Origin: Candidatus Multiplicimicrobium inquinatum
Lineage (GTDB): Bacteria > Omnitrophota > Omnitrophia > Omnitrophales > Aquincolibacteriaceae
DNA: 12,467 bases
Assembly (NCBI GenBank): GCA_002344825.1
Contig: DDUN01000075.1
Span: 6,241 to 18,707 of the forward strand
Direction of reading: 5' to 3'
Positions 5,437 to 11,291 of this stretch are shown here, piece after piece. The position numbers and the translations under genes were made by a program. The notes beneath the pieces were generated by a model. The model ran no database searches. It saw nothing but the letters and a program-made list of their open reading frames with translations, and was not told the origin of the DNA. Every line of letters begins with the position of its first letter. Within the stretch, counting starts at the first letter, position 1.

Positions 5437-5446
5437 TTCTCCTTTT
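5417..5446 (-). promoter_or_regulatory. Leader hairpin that covers a Shine-Dalgarno sequence
   Basis: On the minus strand AAAAGG (5446-5441) and AAATGC (5438-5433), separated by a 2-nt bulge, pair with GCATTT and CCTTTT (5428-5417) around a TTGC loop, giving 12 base pairs. The AAGGAG at 5444-5439 is inside the stem. No T run follows, so it is not a terminator. It could modulate translation of the DUF2157 operon. Confidence 0.4.
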
Positions 5447-5472
5447 CCCAGCCCCCTACCGACGATCTTGAA

Positions 5473-5563
5473 AAACAAGAGGAGATGAAATGTTTGGGGC
5501 TGCGAGTTCTGAGCGCAGCATCAGCTGTCTGAGCAGAACAAAACATTTCATCTCCTCTTGTTT
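5473..5563. repeat. 23-bp perfect inverted repeat after the MazG-like gene
   Basis: Left arm 5473-5495 (beginning AAACAAGAGGAGATG) is the exact reverse complement of right arm 5541-5563, with no mismatch over 23 bp. The 45-nt centre can fold further: GCTGCG (5499-5504) with CGCAGC (5514-5519), TCAG-CTGT-CTGA (5521-5532), or alternatively GTTCTG (5506-5511) with CAGAAC (5534-5539). On the minus strand the element starts 5 nt after the MazG-like stop codon and ends in TTTTT (5475-5471, three paired). It could be a terminator, a MITE-like element or a structured RNA; its long stem and complex loop are unusual for a plain terminator. Confidence 0.75.
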
Positions 5564-5568
5564 GCAAC

Positions 5569-5880
5569 TTAATAAGTTTTTCCGTGCAGCTTCTCACGTG
5601 TCTTATTGAAAGACATCTTCCACTCAATTTGTTTTTCAAGATCAATCCCCAATCCTCCGCACATATCAAACAAACGAATGGCGGTATCGGCAAGTTCGTC
5701 TTCAAACGTATCTTTCTTTTCCAAGCCAAATTGGCCGTGGCGATGCGCTTCAATGGCTTCACCGAGCTCGGAGGTGATCAGCATGAGCATTTCGCCCACA
5801 TTGCGTTCTTTCTCCCAGAAACCTTTATTCTTGGCGTTACCGTGACATTCTGCGATCCACTGTGAAATTGATTGGGGCAT
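5569..5880 (-). CDS. MazG-like nucleotide pyrophosphohydrolase
   Basis: MazG-fold enzymes hydrolyse (d)NTPs to monophosphate and pyrophosphate, clearing non-canonical or excess nucleotides. The metal-binding pattern is visible: E38-L-G-E41, then E62-L-A-D65, followed by a helix IRLFDMCGGLG and a basic tail with K, N and R (KMSFNKTREKLHGK). The protein has 103 residues, the size of single-domain all-alpha pyrophosphatases rather than of the two-domain MazG. The ATG at 5880-5878 is supported by AGAAGGAG at 5893-5886, 5 nt upstream, and by a promoter at 5937-5965. It is probably a single-gene unit, ending at the large inverted repeat at 5473-5563. The substrate cannot be told from sequence. Confidence 0.85.
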   Translation of the reverse strand: MPQSISQWIAECHGNAKNKGFWEKERNVGEMLMLITSELGEAIEAHRHGQFGLEKKDTFEDELADTAIRLFDMCGGLGIDLEKQIEWKMSFNKTREKLHGKTY

Positions 5881-5936
5881 AAAAACTCCTTCTATAAAGA
5901 CTGAAGATTATCGACCATCATCAAAAGACTGGTGAA

Positions 5937-5965
5937 ATTATAGGGGGGCAAAACACGGAGACCAA
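5937..5965 (-). promoter_or_regulatory. Sigma-70-type promoter for the MazG-like gene
   Basis: On the minus strand, TTGGTC (5965-5960) is followed by a 17-bp spacer and a perfect TATAAT (5942-5937). The -35 matches consensus at only the first three bases. Transcription would begin near 5930, leaving about a 50-nt leader before the strong ribosome site at 5893-5886. Confidence 0.5.
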
Positions 5966-5989
5966 GCGTTAAGTTTACTGAGGAAAGGC

Positions 5990-7234
5990 TTAAGAAGCTT
6001 CGAAGGCGGCGGCTTGCAAAGCGGAATAAAACGAGCTGACTGCCGGATCTGCAAAAATAGAAGTAGGCGTCCAGCCCGCCAGAGAAAGGCCTTTTTGGGT
6101 GCGGACACGGCTGAGAGCGACATAGGCTTGCCCCGGCTCCCAAAGTGAGCGCAAATCAATATGCGCCCGATCCATGGTGGCACCCTGAATCTTATGAATG
6201 GTAGAGGCATAAGCCAAATTTACGGGAAAATTCATGGCATGCGCCACTTCATCGCCTTCGGCATTATGCAAAGAAAAACCGAAAGTCGTCACTTCAATCG
6301 TTTCACCGTTTACCTCGACAGCCAGCATTCCCTCGTCAAAATCTTCAACCCGACCGACCGTTCCGTTTACAAACCGCTGTTTGGGATCATTCATGCGAAA
6401 CATCACAATCGCGCCTTTTTTCAATTCCAACACTTCGGGAATGGGCGCGTCTTTTTTGATTTGCGTTAAATAAGGCTCTTCGCCCAAATATTCGGTCGGA
6501 AAAGACATGGCATCGCTGGTGAGACGATTGAGACACATCAGATTGTATTTGTCGGTTTGTTCACGGCGCGGAAACAGGCGCGGCACACCGTCTTCGACTT
6601 CCTCTTCAGTCATCACGCGTCCGTCTAAAAAAGCACGGACATCTTCATCCAAAATGCCGATTCGAATTTTATTCAGAACTTCGAGAAACGATTTGTCTTT
6701 GGTGCGCACCTGATCTTCCAAAACCGCGGTTTGAAAATCGGAACGGCGCCAAGCCGTTGAATCAAAACACCATTTGCGCGGAGCATTACGCGATACGGGC
6801 GGTAACTGCGCGAAATCCCCCACACCGATCACCCGCAAACCGCCCCAAGGCACATTCACTTTGCGCACGGCGCGCGCGACTTGTTCGGCGGCATCCAACG
6901 CGTCGGCGGGAATCATGGAAATTTCATCAATGACGATGCATTCCGCTTTTTTGATGCGCCGCTTCACGCGCGTGTTGGAGACGGCTTTTTCGAGAATCAT
7001 CTGCAGCGTACCCTGCATAATGCCGAGGCCGAAGAAACTGTGAAAAGTGCGTCCGCCGATGACGATCGCGGCAGCGCCGGTGGAAGCGAGAATATCCACG
7101 GCCACGGGCGATTCGTTAAAAAAACGGCGGATGAGAAAACTTTTACCCGTGCCGGGGCCGCCGGTCAGAAAAGTATTGTACGGAGTGTCGAAAAGTAATT
7201 TCCAGGCTTTTTCCTGGGAAGGCGTCAGGCTCAT
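5990..7234 (-). CDS. Pif1/RecD-type SF1B DNA helicase
   Basis: A compact 414-residue ATP-dependent helicase of the Pif1/RecD branch. Motifs in order (numbered from the chosen Met): Walker A GGPGTGKS with K31; Ia ASTGAAA...GRTFHSF at about 50-66; Walker B VIDEISM with D103-E104; III GVGDFAQLPPV; V ASTIHKIQGATMDRA; VI YVALSRVR near the C-terminus. All catalytic motifs are intact. There is no added domain, unlike full RecD or eukaryotic Pif1. Proteins of this kind unwind 5'-to-3' and often act on G-quadruplexes or stalled forks. ATG at 7234-7232 is chosen over the TTG at 7240-7238 because the sequence MSLTPSQEKA begins the helicase domain at the usual place; neither has a good Shine-Dalgarno. 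Upstream is a repeat-filled gap of 75 nt after the NlpC/P60 gene. Confidence 0.9.
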   Translation of the reverse strand: MSLTPSQEKAWKLLFDTPYNTFLTGGPGTGKSFLIRRFFNESPVAVDILASTGAAAIVIGGRTFHSFFGLGIMQGTLQMILEKAVSNTRVKRRIKKAECIVIDEISMIPADALDAAEQVARAVRKVNVPWGGLRVIGVGDFAQLPPVSRNAPRKWCFDSTAWRRSDFQTAVLEDQVRTKDKSFLEVLNKIRIGILDEDVRAFLDGRVMTEEEVEDGVPRLFPRREQTDKYNLMCLNRLTSDAMSFPTEYLGEEPYLTQIKKDAPIPEVLELKKGAIVMFRMNDPKQRFVNGTVGRVEDFDEGMLAVEVNGETIEVTTFGFSLHNAEGDEVAHAMNFPVNLAYASTIHKIQGATMDRAHIDLRSLWEPGQAYVALSRVRTQKGLSLAGWTPTSIFADPAVSSFYSALQAAAFEAS

Positions 7235-7237
7235 GCG

Positions 7238-7292
7238 CAAGAACCAAGCACCAGGTAGCAGGAACCAGGAAAAACTGCGCGCTTGGTTCTTG
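7238..7292. repeat. 12-bp perfect inverted repeat formed by heptad arrays
   Basis: CAAGAACCAAGC (7238-7249) and GCTTGGTTCTTG (7281-7292) are exact reverse complements. They come from two heptanucleotide arrays in opposite orientation and would form a hairpin in the transcript between the NlpC/P60 and helicase genes. No T run follows on the minus strand. Confidence 0.65.
7241..7268 (+). repeat. Heptanucleotide array, four units of GAACCAA type
   Basis: Four in-register 7-mers: GAACCAA, GCACCAG, GTAGCAG, GAACCAG (7241-7247, 7248-7254, 7255-7261, 7262-7268). The register is exact although the units are degenerate. Confidence 0.55.
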
Positions 7293-7310
7293 GTCTTTGG
7301 TTCATGGTTC
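7283..7310 (-). repeat. Heptanucleotide array, inverted copy
   Basis: On the minus strand from 7310 downward the units are GAACCAT, GAACCAA, AGACCAA, GAACCAA, each exactly 7 nt. The first G of the array is the last base of the NlpC/P60 stop codon TAG (7312-7310), so the array starts directly at the end of that gene. Confidence 0.6.
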
Positions 7311-8695
7311 TAATTGACCTCGTTAATGGAAACGATGCGGTGGAAGAGAGATCCGACGCGGGATTTTCCGTTCAGCGTCAAATCGGAAACCACTGTCTGA
7401 TTAATGCGGTTTTTACTGTCATCAGTCATGGAATAACGTTCCGCCCATGTGGAATGAATCACATAATGCAACCCATTAATTTGCCCGAGATAAAGCATGA
7501 TATGGCTCGGCATACGGATTAAAGTGACACCTTCTCTGGCGACGGCGAGCGTGGCGATTTTTTGCTGTTCGGATTTAAACGGTTCAAACCCATTCAGGAA
7601 AGTGCCGATCACGCCCTGCTCTTTGGAATTGCGCGGCATATCTAGCCCCATGCTCATAAAAACGTCGAAAGTAAAACCGGAACAATCTCGTCCGTCATAA
7701 AAACTGCCCCAACCGTAGCGCGCGCCTAAAAGTTTGAACGCCTGACGGATGATATTGCGCTGAGTATAAGGCAGGCGGCCTTTAGAAACGTCGCTGGCTT
7801 TGCTGACAAAAATCTTCTCAAGCACCACTGCGCCGCCCTGTCCGCGCACCGGCAGCAAAGACTCAAAGTAATTGCCGGTTTCACCCTGCAAAGGAAGACG
7901 GGTGCCCATTTGCGCAACGGCACGAACTTCCGTTAAACCAGGATTAGAAAAAACGGGAATATCAAGACCGGTCACAACTAAGAAGTCGCGCTTGCGCTCG
8001 ACATAGCTTTTTAATTTTTCTTTGGTTTCAAAAATCGCGATGTCGCGGGATTTTATCCAGCCGCGGGCGTAAGTACCCTGAGCGTAAGCCCACTCACCGT
8101 CTTGGGTGGTGTGATAAACCGCCATCGGAGTCCATGTTTTAAATTTAGTGTTTTGCACCATATCAAACTCAACGTCACCCTTCTCTTCGAGCATGCCTTT
8201 GTCGGTCGGAATCACACGCACGGAAGCATGCTTCACCGCGGCCGCCCAGCGGACTTTGATTTTGTCGGGAATCGCGTCAAGACGAAGATTCGGCTTAATG
8301 GTCTCGGTGAAAAAAGTTTTGGGAATATATTTATCGTTCTTATCAAAAAGTTTGCGCCCCGCGATGGCTTCATATTCATTTTTGATCAGCGCTTTGGTTT
8401 CTTTGCTGGAAATAGTATTACCGATTTTAAAAACGTCTTTGCGGTCGTTTGAGAAAGTTTCAATTTCGCGGTTAAAAACTTCCACCTGCGCGTCTGTTTT
8501 TAAAAGTTTATCCGGATCCTGAAGGCGGTTAATCCAAAAATCGGCTTTCTGCATTTCGGGTGTCGCGCTGGTCAGCAGGAGCGGCCCTTTGGGAAGCGGG
8601 GGCAAGATTTTTTCAAGTTCTTGCGCGCGTAAAGGCGACGAGGCGATAAGCAATGCGGTTGCGAGAGCTAAAAAACGGCGGTACGAAAAAAACAT
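7310..8695 (-). CDS. Exported SH3/NlpC-P60 cell-wall hydrolase
   Basis: A peptidoglycan endopeptidase of the NlpC/P60 (C40) class, expected to cleave stem peptides in the periplasm. The N-terminal signal peptide (RRFLALATALLIASSPLRA) ends near residue 24. A region of about 120 residues then resembles the extra N-terminal domain found in this type of NlpC protein, followed by two SH3-like segments around 140-290 (WTPMAVYHTTQDGEWAYAQG belongs to the first). The catalytic domain occupies about 300-461: C338 in DGRDCSGF, H398 in MPSHIMLYLG and H414 in YVIHSTW form the triad. The SH3 parts probably recognise the peptidoglycan stem. GGAG at 8709-8706 lies 10 nt before the ATG, and a TATAAT lies at 8740-8735. 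It appears to be a monocistronic unit or to continue into the helicase gene. Confidence 0.9.
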   Translation of the reverse strand: MFFSYRRFLALATALLIASSPLRAQELEKILPPLPKGPLLLTSATPEMQKADFWINRLQDPDKLLKTDAQVEVFNREIETFSNDRKDVFKIGNTISSKETKALIKNEYEAIAGRKLFDKNDKYIPKTFFTETIKPNLRLDAIPDKIKVRWAAAVKHASVRVIPTDKGMLEEKGDVEFDMVQNTKFKTWTPMAVYHTTQDGEWAYAQGTYARGWIKSRDIAIFETKEKLKSYVERKRDFLVVTGLDIPVFSNPGLTEVRAVAQMGTRLPLQGETGNYFESLLPVRGQGGAVVLEKIFVSKASDVSKGRLPYTQRNIIRQAFKLLGARYGWGSFYDGRDCSGFTFDVFMSMGLDMPRNSKEQGVIGTFLNGFEPFKSEQQKIATLAVAREGVTLIRMPSHIMLYLGQINGLHYVIHSTWAERYSMTDDSKNRINQTVVSDLTLNGKSRVGSLFHRIVSINEVN

Positions 8696-8734
8696 AAAAT
8701 AATTTCTCCGAGGAAAGTTATGAAATATTGAAGG

Positions 8735-8740
8735 ATTATA
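8735..8740 (-). promoter_or_regulatory. -10 box upstream of the NlpC/P60 gene
   Basis: Perfect TATAAT on the minus strand (8740-8735), about 40 nt before the NlpC/P60 start codon. No recognisable -35 hexamer lies 16-18 bp upstream and there is no extended TGn, so an activator may be needed or the match may be chance. Confidence 0.35.
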
Positions 8741-8812
8741 GCGATTCAGAGGTAATTTACGATCGATTTTTGAGTTTCTTGAGCCTCAAAACCGCTTCTC
8801 CTGCCATGATTG

Positions 8813-9328
8813 TCAGCGGGAAGCCCCGAACAGGGCAGCTTGGTCGGTATGCACGATCGAAAGCAAAATAGCGGGGCTAGTCCACTGCGGATCAATTTCA
8901 AGCGAGCAAAGCGTGCCGGTACCCATATTAATTGACAAAAGCGGATCATCACGGCCGGTCAATAAAACGGAAATACATTCGCTGACAAAGGGCTGATGCG
9001 TGACGATTAATACCGATTCCAGCTTGGACCAAGCCGCTAAAAACTCTTTTCGAAATTTGTGGTAAAGCGCTTCGGGCGTTAAATGCTCGGAAAGCGTGAC
9101 TTCATTCCGGTAAGAAAAAATATCGGAAACAATCTGCGCGGTTTCAACGGCGCGCGGATACGGGCTGGACAAAATTTTTTCAAACTTGACGCCGGATTTT
9201 AAAAAACCGCGGGCGGCCAACTCCATTTTTTGACGGCCTTCGGGAGATAAAAGGCGGTCACGGTCATGTTGATGTTTGCGGGAATTAAACTGTTCCGCCT
9301 GAGCATGCCTTAAAAAATGTAAAATCAC
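8813..9328 (-). CDS. sixA: SixA-type phosphohistidine phosphatase
   Basis: A small histidine-phosphatase-superfamily enzyme. The catalytic motif is FLRHAQAE with R7-H8; the second conserved Arg is R59 in SSPYPRAVETA and the second His is H111 in VTHQP. The RHAxAE form with LSPEGR nearby is characteristic of SixA, which removes phosphate from histidine in phosphotransfer proteins such as ArcB HPt domains and the nitrogen PTS; the real substrate here is unknown. At 171 residues it is close to family size. The start is GTG (9328-9326), overlapping the preceding TGA by 4 nt, which indicates coupling to the lipoprotein gene. It is the last gene of the suf cluster; the 117 nt after it show no clear terminator. 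Confidence 0.9.
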   Translation of the reverse strand: MILHFLRHAQAEQFNSRKHQHDRDRLLSPEGRQKMELAARGFLKSGVKFEKILSSPYPRAVETAQIVSDIFSYRNEVTLSEHLTPEALYHKFRKEFLAAWSKLESVLIVTHQPFVSECISVLLTGRDDPLLSINMGTGTLCSLEIDPQWTSPAILLSIVHTDQAALFGASR

Positions 9329-10185
9329 GAAAACAGGCCTTTCAGCTTTTCTTTCGTGCCGTCCAATCCCGATGAAATCGCGTTGACGGGATTGAGATTT
9401 GCCTTAGGGCAAGGCAACGCCAAAAGTTCACAACGCATATCTAAATCTTTACCATGCGGCGAAAGCCAAATACCAAAAAATGCTTCCGCAAATTCGCGAG
9501 TCGGAATCATGGTGAGTACCCGCCCCGCTTTGATCATCGCGGTGCCGCGCCCGGGCAAATAAACAAATTCATAACGGTCGCCTTTTTTAGGACTGTCAAA
9601 AGCATCGGACAATTGCTGAAACATCGGCGCTACCAGCTCGAGATCCACTTTGGGGTTGGTGTTCACGTTCTCTTTGATCGCCTCAACCACTTTTTCTTTG
9701 GGAACATCGATACGGTACTCAAGCACTAAAACCTTCTGCACATCGGCAATATCGCCGTCAACGGGTTCTTTTTCATCGATATAAAATCCCACGGAGTAAA
9801 TGGTCAAAAGCGATACCGCGCTCATTTCAAACTTACGTAAAGTCACGCCCCGCAAAGCCAAAACTTTTCCGGCGGATTCAATCGCTCGGTCAAACCAGGC
9901 GCCTGCTTTTTCCCATGGCGCGAGACCCACTTCCGCTTTACGGATAAAAAAATCAGCATAAGGACTGCCTTCGGCGGAAGCGATCACATTGTCCGGCGAA
10001 ACCTGTGATGCGGAAAAATCCATTGTTTTTTTGTTGCTGACGATTAACTTGGGAGATTTTTTGGCCGCGGATACGGTCAGAGCCGGATTTGGAGAAACGC
10101 CTTCCGGTTCCGTTTTCTTCTGACAGCCTGAAAAATAAAAAAGGCTTAACGCCATCATCAGAGAAATAATTTGAAAATGTTTCAT
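9325..10185 (-). CDS. Chalcone-isomerase-like lipoprotein
   Basis: Residues 1-21 form a lipoprotein signal (hydrophobic stretch ending F-S-G-C21), so the mature protein is probably lipid-anchored in the envelope. A low-complexity linker leads to a domain from about 95 to 265 that matches bacterial chalcone-isomerase-like proteins: LALRGVTLRKF, IYSVGFYID, VLVLEYRIDV, a GDRYEFVYLPGRGTAMIKAG segment, then FAEAFFGIWLS. In this fold the bacterial members are thought to bind fatty acids or similar lipids and generally lack isomerase activity; that is family knowledge, not seen here. Two cysteines near the end (RCELLALPC) may form a disulfide. The ATG at 10185-10183 lies 2 nt after the NYN stop codon and its own stop overlaps the sixA start. 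Confidence 0.75.
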   Translation of the reverse strand: MKHFQIISLMMALSLFYFSGCQKKTEPEGVSPNPALTVSAAKKSPKLIVSNKKTMDFSASQVSPDNVIASAEGSPYADFFIRKAEVGLAPWEKAGAWFDRAIESAGKVLALRGVTLRKFEMSAVSLLTIYSVGFYIDEKEPVDGDIADVQKVLVLEYRIDVPKEKVVEAIKENVNTNPKVDLELVAPMFQQLSDAFDSPKKGDRYEFVYLPGRGTAMIKAGRVLTMIPTREFAEAFFGIWLSPHGKDLDMRCELLALPCPKANLNPVNAISSGLDGTKEKLKGLFS

Positions 10186-10187
10186 AC

Positions 10188-10688
10188 TTATTTTAAACCT
10201 AAATACTTCGCGTATTCTTGCGTGATATCTTGACTTTTTTTCGCGCTGATCCGCTTCCCCGTCGGGTCCTGCCGCGCGCTTACGTTCTTATTTTGGTTTT
10301 TAGCAGGATTCCGCAACTCAAGAAAAGCCGAAACGGTCATGGACTTAACCTTCAGCGCGCGGGCATTGTTACAAACATAATTATCATCCGAAACAACAAC
10401 CGGCATACTCAGCGTATTGCGCTGTAAGTAATCGATAATCACATCGTCGGCATCTTCCCCGGTCGCGGAATAAAGAACTTCCAAATTTCCGCCACCCATA
10501 TCTCCGCCAAAAATATCCGACTTTCCGTCAAAAACCACGGTAATTTTCGCAACATCGCCGCGGGATTGCAAGACGGATTTACACGCGGCCAGCAGACCTT
10601 TGCGCGCTTGCTCGAGACTACGGTTAAGCATAGCCTCAAATGCCGGCGTTTTGTGGATGATGTTGTAACCGTCTAAAATGTAATGCAC
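10188..10688 (-). CDS. YacP/Rae1-type NYN-domain ribonuclease
   Basis: NYN domains are PIN-like RNases. The motifs are LDGYNII with D6, VVFDG with D54, an acidic group EDADD at 78-82 and VVSDD at 98-102; these acidic residues would hold the catalytic metal. This order and spacing fit the YacP group, whose Bacillus member Rae1 cleaves mRNA on the ribosome. The last 40 residues are a lysine-rich, disordered-looking tail (NPAKNQNKNVSARQ region) that may bind RNA. The start is GTG (10688-10686), 2 nt after the sufT stop, and the gene ends 2 nt before the lipoprotein start, so it is clearly in the same transcript. A nuclease inside a SUF cluster has no obvious functional explanation. Confidence 0.85.
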   Translation of the reverse strand: MHYILDGYNIIHKTPAFEAMLNRSLEQARKGLLAACKSVLQSRGDVAKITVVFDGKSDIFGGDMGGGNLEVLYSATGEDADDVIIDYLQRNTLSMPVVVSDDNYVCNNARALKVKSMTVSAFLELRNPAKNQNKNVSARQDPTGKRISAKKSQDITQEYAKYLGLK

Positions 10689-10690
10689 GG

Positions 10691-11236
10691 TTACATCATT
10701 CCCAAATGAAGTTTCGCCGCTTCGGTCATTTTACTGCGATCCCAAACCGGCTCCCAGACAATCTCAACCTTGGCTTCGGTCACACCGGGAATTCTTTTGA
10801 GTTTGCTTTCGGCTTCCACTTTGAGAACATCGCCCATACCGCAGCCGGGCGCGGTTAAAGTCATTTTCACTTCAACGCGGTTACGGTTTTCTTCCAACGC
10901 GAAAACTTTACAGTCATAAACCAATCCAAGCTCGACAATGTTCACCGGAATTTCCGGATCGAAAATCGTTTTTAGCCAATCCCACGACTGCTCTTCCATC
11001 GTGCGGGGCTTGCCGTCAATTTCGGTGGGGATCGGCGGCAAAGCTTCTTTGCCGAGCGCGTCCGCGTCCTGTCCCGCAATGCGGAGCATTTGGCCGTTTT
11101 GAGCGATAATCGTGTAGCTTCCGCCCAAAGCTTGCGTAATGCGCACTTCCATTCCTTCAGGCAAAGATACTTCTTCCCCGCTCGGAACCTGCGCGGCAAC
11201 GACATCCCGCGATAATTTAATGAGTTCGTATTTCAT
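10691..11236 (-). CDS. sufT: SUF-system Fe-S protein SufT (long DUF59/MIP18 form)
   Basis: SufT takes part in maturation of iron-sulfur proteins. The N-terminal 80 residues are the extra region of the long SufT type (LPEGMEVRITQALGGSYTI). The MIP18/DUF59 domain spans about 83-167, with DPEIPVNIVELGLVYD at 93-108 and TAPGCGMGD with C132 as the likely reactive cysteine. The tail has the conserved VWEPVWDRSKMTEAAKLHLG. ATG at 11236-11234 is chosen, with GAGGAAG about 11 nt upstream; the GTG at 11275-11273 would add 13 residues of PPGLPRGRKKR type that do not look like protein of this family and has no ribosome site. It follows sufS by 55 nt and precedes the NYN gene by 2 nt. Confidence 0.92.
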   Translation of the reverse strand: MKYELIKLSRDVVAAQVPSGEEVSLPEGMEVRITQALGGSYTIIAQNGQMLRIAGQDADALGKEALPPIPTEIDGKPRTMEEQSWDWLKTIFDPEIPVNIVELGLVYDCKVFALEENRNRVEVKMTLTAPGCGMGDVLKVEAESKLKRIPGVTEAKVEIVWEPVWDRSKMTEAAKLHLGMM

Positions 11237-11291
11237 ACGTTTTTTTCTTCCTCTGGGCAAACCTGGCGGTTGCACCCTGGGGCGCAGAGCC

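Noticed and set aside
5415..5762. 115-codon minus-strand frame overlapping the MazG-like gene
   Set aside because: It overlaps a gene with clear catalytic motifs, passes through the 23-bp inverted repeat and has low-quality composition.
8768..8791. 7-bp inverted repeat TTTTGAG/CTCAAAA after sixA as a terminator
   Set aside because: AT-rich stem with no T run following on the minus strand.
11273..11275. GTG as an earlier start of sufT
   Set aside because: No ribosome site, and the added 13 residues do not resemble the family; the ATG at 11236 is better.
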